64,000 nucleotides of DNA, from contig DATKUK010000006.1 in the NCBI GenBank assembly GCA_035530655.1, positions 39,494 to 103,493 on the forward strand, read 5' to 3'. The notes beneath the pieces were generated by a model. It searched no databases. It saw nothing but the letters and a program-made list of their open reading frames with translations, and was not told the origin of the DNA. A program made the translations under genes and the position numbers. This DNA comes from DATKUK01 sp035530655 (GTDB lineage: Bacteria > Planctomycetota > Phycisphaerae > UBA1845 > DATKUK01). Shown piece after piece: positions 34,378 through 43,177 of this stretch; positions within the stretch are counted from its first letter, which is position 1, and the number at the start of each line of letters is the position of its first letter.

Positions 34378-34556
34378 AGCTACCTCCCCGTAGCTTGCTG
34401 CGTCACGCGGCGACGCCGTATGACGACGATCACCCTCACGCCCGGCGCAGCGCGCACGCAAACTGTTGCGCCCACTGACGCACGTCTTCATTTATCGGAC
34501 TTTTTGGCGGTGTTTGTGCATACGCCCCCAGACCGTATTCGCAGCCCTGAGCGCGG

Positions 34557-36227
34557 TCAGCTCGCCGGCCCGTGGGTATCCCCGCTGTCGAAGATACGCC
34601 TCTGGCCAATCGGCAGACCAATCTCGAAGATCGTCCCCTCGCCGACGACCGAGCTGACGGTGATGCGGCCGCCGTGCTCATCGATAATCTTGTGGGCCAC
34701 TGCCAGCCCCAGCCCCGTGCCGGCGTGTCCTTTTGTCGACCGGAACGCCTGGAATATGCTGTGGAGCTGGTCCTCAGGTATGCCCGGACCGTTGTCGCCG
34801 ATCGTGATCAGCGCCTGCTGGTTGGCCGCGTCGTAGTGGGTCTTGACGTTGACAATACCGGAGTCCGGCTCCACGGCCTCAATGGCGTTGGTCACGATAT
34901 TCAGCAGCACCTGATGGATTCCGTCGGGATCCAGCGGAATGGGGGGAAACGACTCGGCCGGCTCGAAGAGAAGCATGGCCTTCCGGTCGTCCGCCAGACG
35001 CTGGGCCAGATCGACGACGTCCTGCACGACCTTGTTGAGTTGAAGCTGCTCGATGCGCGGCTGGCGCTGCTTGCTGAACGCCAGCATGTTCATCGACAGG
35101 TTGTAGATGCGGTCGATGTTGCGATACATCACCTGCCAGCCGCGCTCCAGCGCTGTGAAGTTGCGGCGCTGGAGTCCGAGTTCGATGACATCAGCCCCCG
35201 AGCGCATGCCCTGGAGAATGTTCTTGATGTAGTGCGATAAATAGGCGACAGCCTCACCGACCGCGGCCAGCCGCTCGCCCTGCACACGCGCCGACAGCAG
35301 ACGACCGTTCTCAATGGCCAAGCCTGCCATATATCCGATCGACGTGATCAACCGTAGCTGCTCCTCGTTGTACGTGTGGGCAGACATCGAACAGTCGATG
35401 TGAATGGCTCCCAGCACGCGGTCGCGTGCACTGATGGGAGCGCAGATCACGCTGCGTAAACCGTAAGAGTGAATACTGCCATCCTTTTTCTCGGCGAATC
35501 GCTGGTCGGTCATGGCGTTGGTGCAGAGGACGGCTTCGCGGCGCTTGACGACGTGATCGATGATCTTTCGCGACGCGATGATACGCTCGTGCTCCTCCTG
35601 CTCATCGGGCAAACGCGATCGCACAAAACGCGGCACCATTTGTCCGCTATTTGCATCGACCAGAAGCACGAATCCGCGGTCGACCGGCACTTGGTCGTAG
35701 ATGATGTCCATGACCCGCTCGAGCAGCCGGTCCGTCGACACACCCGACCCGATCACCTGGGCCAACTCGTACATGACGTGCAGGCTGCGCGTAGCCTCCG
35801 CCAACTCGGGGGCAGCGATAATCACGCTGTCCTCGTTGCTGCGCATGCTGGATACGATCGAAGCGTCCAACTGCTTGGAGCCCGCGTCCAGGTCCACCAG
35901 CCCCGTTGGCAGCGACGTTGGCTTCAGCTTCGAGGTGCTTTCTTCACCGGCATAGACCAAAAGCGTGCTGCCGACACGAATCTGGTCACCGTGCTTGAGG
36001 GATTGCGGCTTGGTGATCCGCACCCCATTGACGTAGGTGCCGTTGGCGCTGCCCAGATCCTCGAGGAACCATGCCCCGTTTTCCGGGCGGAGGCACGCGT
36101 GCCTCCGAGAGACGGTCTGATCGGTCAGGGGGATATCGTCCGCGGATCGCCCCACCAGGGCCGCCTCATCGTGCGTCTGGAAGGTGCGGCCCTTGTCCGG
36201 CCCCTGCAATATGTACAGCGTAGGCAT
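34557..36227 (-). CDS. FHA-GAF sensor histidine kinase
   Basis: 556 residues, cytoplasmic with no membrane segment. FHA domain at 1-95 (GRSADDIPL, SRRHACL, GSANGTYVNG) to bind phosphothreonine. GAF at about 155-310. Dimerisation helix with phospho-His332 in YLSHYIKNIL, an unusual H-Y-I-K-N H-box. ATPase boxes are N447 (NIVTNAIEAV), DNGPGIP (478-484) and GTGLGLAV (503-510). ATG 36227 has GAGGGG 7 bases upstream. No response regulator is adjacent, so its partner is elsewhere. The FHA domain suggests cross-talk with Ser/Thr kinases, which planctomycetes have in numbers. Confidence 0.92.
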   Translation of the reverse strand: MPTLYILQGPDKGRTFQTHDEAALVGRSADDIPLTDQTVSRRHACLRPENGAWFLEDLGSANGTYVNGVRITKPQSLKHGDQIRVGSTLLVYAGEESTSKLKPTSLPTGLVDLDAGSKQLDASIVSSMRSNEDSVIIAAPELAEATRSLHVMYELAQVIGSGVSTDRLLERVMDIIYDQVPVDRGFVLLVDANSGQMVPRFVRSRLPDEQEEHERIIASRKIIDHVVKRREAVLCTNAMTDQRFAEKKDGSIHSYGLRSVICAPISARDRVLGAIHIDCSMSAHTYNEEQLRLITSIGYMAGLAIENGRLLSARVQGERLAAVGEAVAYLSHYIKNILQGMRSGADVIELGLQRRNFTALERGWQVMYRNIDRIYNLSMNMLAFSKQRQPRIEQLQLNKVVQDVVDLAQRLADDRKAMLLFEPAESFPPIPLDPDGIHQVLLNIVTNAIEAVEPDSGIVNVKTHYDAANQQALITIGDNGPGIPEDQLHSIFQAFRSTKGHAGTGLGLAVAHKIIDEHGGRITVSSVVGEGTIFEIGLPIGQRRIFDSGDTHGPAS

Positions 36228-36338
36228 ATTCCAGCCCCTCAACGAGCTTGCCGTCAAAGCTGCCGGCGCGCGAATGGGGCAAACGTTCCACCCTTTCGAG
36301 CAAAACGGCCGTCAAATGCTCTGGTCCGTAGACACTAT

Positions 36339-36367
36339 ATCCTAGTTTTCGGTGCCGTTGTGGTCAA
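36339..36367 (-). promoter_or_regulatory. Promoter of the FHA-GAF histidine kinase gene
   Basis: Minus strand TTGACC (36367-36362) and TAGGAT (36344-36339) with a 17-base spacer; leader about 105 bases. The rest of the 378-base gap 36228-36605 shows no other gene. Confidence 0.55.
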
Positions 36368-36605
36368 CCGGGTAAGCCAGCATGCAGCGCGCACGCAAAC
36401 CGACGGCCCGGCTGGCGCGCCTATGCCTTTGGGAACCTGCCGCCCAGTTACGGACGCCCGGCAGGTGCCGTCCCCGCGACGGGCCATCGACCGAACGCCT
36501 GCCGGAGCCTGGACACGTACGCGCGCACCAAACCCACCCGCAGCGCCTCGCTGTCAGGCCAGCATCACCTGCCGGACCGTCCGTGGCAGATGACACTTCA
36601 GTCGA

Positions 36606-37022
36606 CTAGCGGGCCCACTTGCGCAGAAAATCGCCCACCGAGACCGAATCCAGCGACTTGCGGACGTCCTGCGTGGCCGACTTGAACACTTCTGCCAGCC
36701 CGCGCCGCACGTTCCGTGAGGCCCCGGAAGCGATCGAGTCCCGGAAGCCGTCCTGCAGACCGTTGACCGCGTCAATGACCTGGAGAAGCGATATCTGGCC
36801 CGGCGCTCGTTGCAGGCGGAACCCACCGCGGGGTCCCCGCTCGGACTTGAGAACCTTCGCCCGCGCCAACTGGCTCATGACCTTTGCTGCATAGGCAGCC
36901 GGGAGCTTGTACTGCTCGGCAATCTGTCCCGCCTGCACGCCGCCCTTGTCACCGCCCGCATGACGCTTGGCGATCTCCAAAACCGCTAGTAATGCATACA
37001 CTGAAGATTTAGAACGAAACAT
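36606..37022 (-). CDS. Rrf2-family transcriptional regulator without cysteines
   Basis: 138 residues. The winged helix covers SSVYALLAVLEIAKRH through QIAEQYKLPAAYAAKVMSQLARAKVL and the wing SERGPRGGFRLQRAP. Rrf2 regulators such as IscR and NsrR hold an Fe-S cluster on three cysteines near residues 90-110; this protein has no cysteine at all, so it must sense something else or act as a CymR-type adaptor. ATG 37022 has GAGAAGGGG upstream. A consensus promoter faces it from about 500 bases away. Confidence 0.87.
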   Translation of the reverse strand: MFRSKSSVYALLAVLEIAKRHAGGDKGGVQAGQIAEQYKLPAAYAAKVMSQLARAKVLKSERGPRGGFRLQRAPGQISLLQVIDAVNGLQDGFRDSIASGASRNVRRGLAEVFKSATQDVRKSLDSVSVGDFLRKWAR

Positions 37023-37078
37023 GGCCCCTTCTCAACCGGACCAGCGAACTGCCCCATGGGGCACGCTGAACATCGACA

Positions 37079-37360
37079 TCACACGACCGTACCCGTCAGC
37101 CCGTCCGTCGCGAAGAACCGATACGCGATGCTAACAGTTCGGCGTGCCGCGTCACCCGCCAGCGACAGTTCGCTAACCCAAGCTCCTGTTACCCTGAAAG
37201 ACTTACGCACACAAACTTGCCTGCTCGCGTCAGGACCCAGCGCCACGCTCCCGCGCGCCCACGTAAAGACCGGATGGACGGCAATCCGGCTCCGCGTTGG
37301 CCCCCGACCCGACAGGACAACCCGCATTGGACAACCGTTACTCTCTACACTCACTGTCAC
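37079..37360 (-). CDS. Doubtful small reading frame in the Rrf2 leader
   Basis: 93 codons from GTG 37360, with alternating hydrophobic residues as in beta strands (RVVLSGRG, VSIAYRFFATDG). There is no ribosome site and the codon choice is only loosely like that of its neighbours. It lies between the facing promoter at 37529 and the Rrf2 start. It may be an accident of composition. The remainder of 37023-37619 shows no other gene. Confidence 0.2.
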   Translation of the reverse strand: MTVSVESNGCPMRVVLSGRGPTRSRIAVHPVFTWARGSVALGPDASRQVCVRKSFRVTGAWVSELSLAGDAARRTVSIAYRFFATDGLTGTVV

Positions 37361-37528
37361 AAGCCATCGAGCAGACTTACGTTACCGCGTTTACTTCTCG
37401 CTTCCTCTCGCTATTGTAGGCAGACCGTCAGTCGGGAAACCACCGGCCCGACAGAGGCTACCCGAGAGTCGCAGGGCGCAACATACCTCACCGACGATCT
37501 TAGATCTTGCCAAGCGCCTCAGGGCTAG

Positions 37529-37557
37529 AATTTACCGACAATCGGAGTTCCTGTCAA
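37529..37557 (-). promoter_or_regulatory. Consensus promoter facing the Rrf2 gene
   Basis: Minus strand perfect TTGACA (37557-37552) and TAAATT (37534-37529) with a 17-base spacer. The next certain gene downstream is the Rrf2 regulator about 500 bases away, giving a long leader. The divergent kinase-like gene begins 63 bases on the other side, so the site could also regulate that gene. Confidence 0.6.
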
Positions 37558-37619
37558 GCGCTGTTACTTTAATTTTTCCAGTCCTGCTTCAAGGACCCAG
37601 CGGGCGGAATCCTGCATTG

Positions 37620-38384
37620 ATGACTCAAACACCCCAGAAAACGGATACATGGCTCCGGGCCTTGGGGCGTCGGGAATTGCCCGAGCAAATTCTGCTTCAA
37701 AGCCAGACCTACAGGCGGGCAGCAACGTTCAAACACGACTTCTTCGCAGCCACCGGCCTCTACGAGGGCCCCGCAGGCAAGCTGGTCCTCAAGCTCGGGC
37801 GCCAGGCCGAGTTGTTCGGGCTGCCTCTGGCCTGGCTGGGACGCTGGCTGGCCCGCAGGGAGGCCGAAATCTATCAGCGGCTTCAGGATCTTGAGGCTGT
37901 CCCTGCCTATTGGGGCCGCTGGGGCAAGACCGGTCTGCTTCATGCCTACGTGCCGGGCCACCCTCTTCGACGCCACGAATGGGTTAACGAACGCTTCTTC
38001 GACCGGCTCCAGGCCCAGATCGATGAGATTCACCGCCGCAGCATGGCCTACGTTGACCTGAACAAGCGAGAAAACATCATCGTCGGCGACGACGGCCGAC
38101 CCTACTTGATCGATTTTCAGATCAGCTTCCATTGGCCTCACACTAACCGTCCCCTCCCTATGCCGGCACGGTGGCTGCTCCGACGCCTACAACAGGGCGA
38201 TCTCTACCATCTGGCCAAACACATCAAGAAACACCGCCCCGATCTCCTGCGCCCGGAACACGAACAGATGTGGGAAAGAGGGATTCAATCGGTCCGATTT
38301 TACAGACGACTTTCCGCCCCGTTCACACGGCTGCGCCGCCAGACACTCAAACGATTGGGGCAGTGGCGCTCCGGGCCAGCGTAA
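37620..38384 (+). CDS. Protein-kinase-fold (Kdo/RIO-like) protein
   Basis: 254 residues. The catalytic-loop pattern is YVDLNKRENIIV with DFQ in place of DFG (GRPYLIDFQISF), as in small-molecule or lipopolysaccharide core kinases. An N-terminal KLVLKLGR strand could supply the ATP lysine. ATG 37620 is used; the long open frame before it has no family features and crosses the minus-strand promoter. It converges on a radical SAM gene. A sugar or lipid kinase for the cell envelope is likely, but the substrate is unknown. Confidence 0.7.
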   Translation: MTQTPQKTDTWLRALGRRELPEQILLQSQTYRRAATFKHDFFAATGLYEGPAGKLVLKLGRQAELFGLPLAWLGRWLARREAEIYQRLQDLEAVPAYWGRWGKTGLLHAYVPGHPLRRHEWVNERFFDRLQAQIDEIHRRSMAYVDLNKRENIIVGDDGRPYLIDFQISFHWPHTNRPLPMPARWLLRRLQQGDLYHLAKHIKKHRPDLLRPEHEQMWERGIQSVRFYRRLSAPFTRLRRQTLKRLGQWRSGPA

Positions 38385-38423
38385 GCCTTTACGACCACTG
38401 GCGCGCCAGTAGGGGCCTGCGTC

Positions 38424-40274
38424 CTAGGCCGTTGCCGCGCGAGCTGCCGCCACCGAGTTCGGATCCACCTTGCGCACACCCATCTGGATCAGCCCCCCGG
38501 GCTCAGGTCCGTCGCCCACATGGATCACGGGGAACGGCAGTGTAGGCATGCCCGGCCAGCGGATGATGGGGCCCTTCTTGAGCTTGCGAACCCACCGCAG
38601 GTGACGCAAAAACGTCACAGGCAGGCCGCCCAGCCCGATCAACTGGTCAATGATACGCGTCTTCCGGCACGGATCACGACGGACGAAGATCGCTTTGATT
38701 AAGTTGGGCACATTGTAGAACCGGGCATAGGCCCTTAGCACGTTCCATTGCTGCTGCCAAGGCTTATCACCCGTGTACGCCACCACATGATTGCCGTCGT
38801 AGTGGGAATCGGGCACCATCTGGCCCGCCACTTTGCGGAACACCATCCCCTCGTCGAGGGCCGGTCCAAAAGCCCGGGTGCCGATGGCTGGGCTGTAAAT
38901 GGTGCACTGATACCCCACGGCCCCATGGCGATGGAGAAAATCGACCTGGTCGAACAGCCCCACGACACCGCCTGCCGCGCCGCGGAGCGGCTGACGCTCA
39001 TAATGCATCATCAGGACCTGCGGGCTGATGCCCAGCCGAACCATATGCTCGAACAGCTCCAGTGTTACCGTGGGGGTCTGGCCCTTGTTGACCAGGTTGG
39101 CGTCGAGGTCCTCGATGCCGAAGAACAGGCCTCGCAGGCCGCCGCGACGGGCCAGAGGCAGCAGGTCGCGGTGCCGATACACGTCGATCTCGGTGGCCTC
39201 CGTGCTGAAATCAATCGTGTCGCCGAAGCTTCGGCCCCCGTCCAGCTTCGCCCGCGCCATGGCCTCGAAGTACGTCTGGATCGTCTCGCGCTTGTTGAAG
39301 AAGTTGTCACAGGTGCCGAAGAAGTGCCGAATGCCGGTATGCTTGTGTATGTCCTGAATCTCTCGCACCAGCCGCGCAGGGCTCTTGTACCGCCAGGTCC
39401 GCTGGTTGTAGGCCGGTATGGGGCAGTACTCGCAATTGAACCGACAACCGCGGGTGATCACCAACGAGGCGTAAAACGAGTTCCAACGCATTCGGCGTAA
39501 CGCCAGTGGCCTGGGCCGTAGGTTTCTGCCGCGATGGGGCCGTTCCAGCAGCCGATAGCCCACCAGGGGTTCCGGCAGCTCGTCGAAGTCGCGAACCAGC
39601 CGCTGCACGCCGGTATGGATCAGCGTGGGGCGATTCGGTGCAGAATCCTCTGCGCGATACACCAGCCCCGGAACGTCTTCAAGCAACCTTTCCCGACGGG
39701 CCCGCTCGAAGCCCTGACGCAACGTCTCGGTCTGTCCGGTCGAGGCGAGGACACGTTCGAGCATCGCCAGGAAGACGTACTCCTCGCCCAGCACGGCCAC
39801 ATCGGCCTCGACCTTGCCCTCCGGCGGCAGCCAGAAGAAACCGTGGGGTTCGTAGATCGCCTTCGCCCCACCTACGACGATCAGCGGCCTGTCTGGCCCG
39901 AGTTCGTGGGCCTGCCGTACCAGCTCGATCGCCCGAGCCGAATGGATCTGCATGCTGGAGATGCACAGCATTTGGATAGGACGCCCGTCGAAGGTGGCTA
40001 CGCGCGGGTCGAAGTTGGGCGTCCATTGCTGGAGCACAATGCGGACTCTATCGAAGCCGGCGGCCGCCAGGCTGGCGCCGATCGCCCGTGCACCCGCCGG
40101 GGCCATCCACTGGTTGGCCAGTAGATAGGGCAGCATCACCGTCGAGCGATCGAATGCGTACACCACGACCACCGGACGGTCGGCCAGATCGAACCGGCCA
40201 AGTCGGTGCTCCAGGTCTTGGTACGCACCGTCAGGCAGGAATCGATCGTGCTTCGCTCGGCAACCCAGTTCCAT
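38424..40274 (-). CDS. B12-binding-like/radical SAM protein
   Basis: 616 residues. The Fe-S cysteines are C277, C281 and C284 (GCRFNCEYCPIPAYN). Residues 30-235 resemble a cobalamin-binding Rossmann-like domain (QMLCISSMQIHSARAIELV, LIVVGGAKAIYEP), although the base-off D-x-H-x-x-G motif is not evident. After the SAM core a 200-residue C-terminal region includes basic segments (LRHLRWVRKLKKG) that could touch membrane. Such proteins are often methyltransferases or modify lipids. ATG 40274 has AAGGA 8 bases upstream. It stands alone, convergent with the kinase-like gene. Confidence 0.85.
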   Translation of the reverse strand: MELGCRAKHDRFLPDGAYQDLEHRLGRFDLADRPVVVVYAFDRSTVMLPYLLANQWMAPAGARAIGASLAAAGFDRVRIVLQQWTPNFDPRVATFDGRPIQMLCISSMQIHSARAIELVRQAHELGPDRPLIVVGGAKAIYEPHGFFWLPPEGKVEADVAVLGEEYVFLAMLERVLASTGQTETLRQGFERARRERLLEDVPGLVYRAEDSAPNRPTLIHTGVQRLVRDFDELPEPLVGYRLLERPHRGRNLRPRPLALRRMRWNSFYASLVITRGCRFNCEYCPIPAYNQRTWRYKSPARLVREIQDIHKHTGIRHFFGTCDNFFNKRETIQTYFEAMARAKLDGGRSFGDTIDFSTEATEIDVYRHRDLLPLARRGGLRGLFFGIEDLDANLVNKGQTPTVTLELFEHMVRLGISPQVLMMHYERQPLRGAAGGVVGLFDQVDFLHRHGAVGYQCTIYSPAIGTRAFGPALDEGMVFRKVAGQMVPDSHYDGNHVVAYTGDKPWQQQWNVLRAYARFYNVPNLIKAIFVRRDPCRKTRIIDQLIGLGGLPVTFLRHLRWVRKLKKGPIIRWPGMPTLPFPVIHVGDGPEPGGLIQMGVRKVDPNSVAAARAATA

Positions 40275-40487
40275 CAGGCCGTTCCTTGATGAGGAGGGAT
40301 ATCCCGGATGCAGGTAAGTCGGGTGGTCAACCGCGCCTCAATCCAGCACAAGTTATTCATGTTAGCTGTCCCGTTTCGGTCGGTCAACCGTCGGGCCGCG
40401 ACAACGTACCACCCTGGCCAGGCGTCGGCGGGGCTTTGGGCCAGACCGGTCAGAGCCATATTCTACACGTCGGCCGGCCAATGGGGG

Positions 40488-40516
40488 TTGCCATGGAAGG
40501 TGAACTTCTGTAACAT
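40488..40516 (+). promoter_or_regulatory. Promoter ahead of infA
   Basis: TTGCCA (40488-40493) and TAACAT (40511-40516), spacer 17. The leader to the infA ATG is about 245 bases and holds no convincing gene; the rest of 40275-40766 shows nothing else. Confidence 0.45.
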
Positions 40517-40766
40517 TAGCGAACGGCGATGCTAAAGTGCACATCGTCTGCTCGGTCTTGCAGGGCAGCTTTGCGTGGGCGGGGGCATACGACTGTTGTG
40601 GAGTGCCCCATATCCAGGCTGTCTCGAAAGGCCTGAGCGGTGACGCGAGTGCCATCAGGCAAGGTCGTGCTTGGGGCGAGCCGACCGAATGAGGCGGATG
40701 ACGGTCGAAGCGTACCGACCGGGGCATACATGCTCGCTGCCGGGTCTGCACGACGTCGGAGTACGG

Positions 40767-40994
40767 ATGGCTAAAACAAGCGCTATTCAGTTAGAGGGAA
40801 CGGTCGTCGCAGCCCTGCCCAACGGCATGTTCCGAGTCAAGGCGCAGCAGGGCGAGATGGAACACGAGGTCCTCGCCCACGTGTGCGGCAAGATGCGCAA
40901 GTACTTCATTCGCATCCTTCCGGGGGACAGGGTTCTCGTGGAATTGTCGCCTTACGACCTCAGCCGGGGCCGAATCATCTACCGACAGCACTAA
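40767..40994 (+). CDS. infA: Translation initiation factor IF-1
   Basis: 75 residues, single S1/OB domain. IQLEGTVVAALPNGMFRV, then HVCGKMRKYFIRILPGDRV and ELSPYDLSRGRIIYR are the family sequence (quoted in parts); HVCGKMRK keeps the RNA-binding lysine/arginine pair. ATG 40767 has GGAG 5 bases upstream; an open frame upstream is not part of it. infA is here alone, not beside secY/rpmJ. A hairpin CGCCAGC/GCTGGCG (41004-41032) follows but lacks a T tract. Confidence 0.93.
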   Translation: MAKTSAIQLEGTVVAALPNGMFRVKAQQGEMEHEVLAHVCGKMRKYFIRILPGDRVLVELSPYDLSRGRIIYRQH

Positions 40995-41206
40995 TCGCCC
41001 TTTCGCCAGCCAGGCGAGGCCGCTTGCTGGCGTCGCGACTCCCTAGACACTGTACCTGTCCGTCCGGCACCCCAGCTTGCCGAGCACCCACGCCGGGCGT
41101 ACACTGACACGCGGCCGAGCGTGGGCGGGTTGTTTTCTGCTGCGGTGCCGTTCAGCCAGGCTCGGCGGTCCGATCATTGAGGCGCAGTTGGCGGCGCCAT
41201 GAGATC

Positions 41207-41668
41207 ATGTTTATCCACACCGAGGCCACACTAGACGCCGAGCAAGCGGACGTGATGCGCGTCCTGGCGGACGAGCCGGGATGGACGTCGCCGGTGGCGC
41301 GATTTGAATCGATTCGCCAAGTGCGTCTGACTGGAAAGAGGCGTGGTCATCGTCCCGACTCGGTCATTCCGCCGCGCATCTCGGTGCTGCTGGCCGGACG
41401 GCTGTGGCAGGCGTCGGTAGCGGTCACGGTCTACGGGCTGGCCCATGGGCGAAGCAGGGTGTTCCTCAACGCGACCATACGCGGGCCCGGCCTGTGGTTC
41501 GCGCGCCGAACGCGGCGCAGACACATCCAAGGCTACCTTGAAGACGTGCTGGCCGGCGTCTCGCAGAGAATCATACCCAAGGCGGCAGCCTCGTCGACGC
41601 ACCCGCCTGCCGGATCCCAAGCGGATCAAGGCGCGACCGAAGAAGCGTCCGAGCCGCCTGCCTCGTAG
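41207..41668 (+). CDS. Hypothetical basic protein
   Basis: 153 residues, not recognised. The first 110 residues form a plausible alpha/beta domain (FIHTEATLDAEQADVMRVLADE, then RISVLLAGRLWQASVAVTVYG, given in parts), strongly basic in the middle (RTRRRHIQGYL); the tail is low-complexity. ATG 41207 has no good ribosome site, so the start is unsure. It lies alone between infA and an oxidoreductase gene. Confidence 0.45.
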   Translation: MFIHTEATLDAEQADVMRVLADEPGWTSPVARFESIRQVRLTGKRRGHRPDSVIPPRISVLLAGRLWQASVAVTVYGLAHGRSRVFLNATIRGPGLWFARRTRRRHIQGYLEDVLAGVSQRIIPKAAASSTHPPAGSQADQGATEEASEPPAS

Positions 41669-41788
41669 TGCTGCAACCGGGTGAAGCCGACCAGCAATCT
41701 TGACAGTCCCGCCTGAACGAACTATGGGAAGGCGCGGTGCGGTTCATGCACGCAACAACACAAGCTGCGAAAGGCGAGTGAAAGGCTC

Positions 41789-42943
41789 ATGGCGAAGCGA
41801 AGACGAAAGATTCGATTCGGCGTTATCGGCGCCGCTGGAGTGATCGGCAGAACGCACGTCCAGGCCGTCCTGGCGAACAAGTCGCGGGCGGAACTGGTGG
41901 CCGTCAACGACATTGACGTGCCGAAGCTCGAGGGTATGGCCGCCGAGCTGGGCGTGCGGGCCTACCACGACTACCGCAAGCTTTGCGCCGATCCCGACAT
42001 CGACGCGGTGATGATCGGCACGCCGCATCCGCTGCATCCGGCCCAGGCGCTGGCAGCCATCAAGCACGGCAAACACGTGCTGACGGAAAAAGCCATCGCC
42101 GGTCGACTCAGCCAGGGGCACAAAATGGTCGAGGCGGCGCGCAAGGCGCGGCTCAAGATCGGGGTCTGTTTTCAGCATCGGCAGGCCCCCTGGGTGGTGC
42201 AGGCCAAACGCATGATCGACCGCGGCATGCTCGGGCCGCTATACCGAATTGTCTGCGAGGGCAGTGCGTTCAAGGCACAGCGTTACTACGCCAGTGCGGC
42301 GTGGCGGGGCACGTGGGACGGCGAGGAAGGCGGCGTGCTGGTGAACCAGGCCCCGCACCCGATCGACACGATGATCTACTTGAGCGGCATGCCTTCGCGC
42401 GTGTGGGCGGTGAACCGTTCGCAGAAGCACCGCATCCCCGTTGAGGACACAGCCAGCGCCCTGCTGGAATACCCCAATGGCTGCCAGGGCATCCTGCACT
42501 GGAACACGACGCAAATCCCCAACACGTCGCGCTACGAGTTCTATGGCGACCGCGGGGCCCTGATCGTGGATGACGATGGGATGAAGTTCTACAAACCCCA
42601 GATGCCCATCAGCCGCTTTATCACGACTTTTAAAGGCTCGAACATTTACGGCAAACCCGACCACGTTGTCTCGGTGCCGAAACTGCCCAAGGTCCAAGGC
42701 GGACACGTGGGCCTGGTCGTAAATTTCTGCAAGGCCATCACGGACGGCGACAAGCTCGTTTGCAGCGGGAACGAGGGCCTTGCGAGCCTGGAGCTGACCA
42801 ATGCTATGGTGCTGTCGAGCTACACGGGCACCATCGTCAAACTGCCGCTTAATGAGCGGAGATACGATCAGTTGGTCAGGAAGCTCGTCAAGACCGGTGC
42901 CAAGGCGGCTCACAGGCCCAATAGCGATCCGCCAAAACTGTAA
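41789..42943 (+). CDS. Gfo/Idh/MocA-family oxidoreductase
   Basis: 384 residues. The N-terminal Rossmann NAD(P) site is GVIGAAGVIGRTH; AVMIGTPHPLHPAQAL follows. The usual EKP of the family is EKA here (VLTEKAIAG), a mild departure near the nicotinamide. The C-terminal alpha/beta domain includes NQAPHPIDTMIYLSG with the catalytic His region. It probably oxidises or reduces a sugar or sugar acid. Start ATG 41789 has AAAGG upstream. A second family member lies just beyond the tRNA. Confidence 0.85.
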   Translation: MAKRRRKIRFGVIGAAGVIGRTHVQAVLANKSRAELVAVNDIDVPKLEGMAAELGVRAYHDYRKLCADPDIDAVMIGTPHPLHPAQALAAIKHGKHVLTEKAIAGRLSQGHKMVEAARKARLKIGVCFQHRQAPWVVQAKRMIDRGMLGPLYRIVCEGSAFKAQRYYASAAWRGTWDGEEGGVLVNQAPHPIDTMIYLSGMPSRVWAVNRSQKHRIPVEDTASALLEYPNGCQGILHWNTTQIPNTSRYEFYGDRGALIVDDDGMKFYKPQMPISRFITTFKGSNIYGKPDHVVSVPKLPKVQGGHVGLVVNFCKAITDGDKLVCSGNEGLASLELTNAMVLSSYTGTIVKLPLNERRYDQLVRKLVKTGAKAAHRPNSDPPKL

Positions 42944-42972
42944 ACGACAAGGCCCGATGCAGGGCGCCGGAT

Positions 42973-42996
42973 AAAAAACGCCCGCACAAGGCGGGC
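42973..42996 (-). terminator. Intrinsic terminator of tRNA-His
   Basis: Minus strand GCCCGC (42996-42991) and GCGGGC (42985-42980) with a 5-base loop, then G and six T (42978-42973), 16 bases after the tRNA 3' end. Confidence 0.75.
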
Positions 42997-43011
42997 AATT
43001 CGGCGGGAAAG

Positions 43012-43086
43012 GGTGAGAGACGGGATTCGAACCCGCGACCCCGTGGACCACAACCACGTGCTCTAACCAACTGAGCTACTCCCACC
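43012..43086 (-). tRNA. tRNA-His (anticodon GTG)
   Basis: A full cloverleaf reads on the minus strand: acceptor GTGGGAG/CTCTCAC, D-arm AGCTCAGTTGGTTAGAG, anticodon loop TTGTGGT giving GTG, and T-arm GGGTTCGAATCCC. The extra G(-1) at 43086 is encoded and faces C73 at 43012, the histidine identity pair. CCA is not encoded. Confidence 0.97.
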
Positions 43087-43101
43087 ACGCGGTAATACTG
43101 T

Positions 43102-43130
43102 AGAATAGCCCCCACGAGGCCCTCTGGCAA
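43102..43130 (-). promoter_or_regulatory. Promoter of tRNA-His
   Basis: Minus strand TTGCCA (43130-43125) and TATTCT (43107-43102), spacer 17, about 8 bases before the predicted start of the tRNA precursor. Confidence 0.6.
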
Positions 43131-43177
43131 GCGGGCCTGTAACCGAAGCGGTCGCCGCGAAAGGCGACAGGCACCTT

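Noticed and set aside
37056..37619. N-terminal extension of the kinase-like protein
   Set aside because: The extra 188 residues have no family character and the segment holds a minus-strand promoter.
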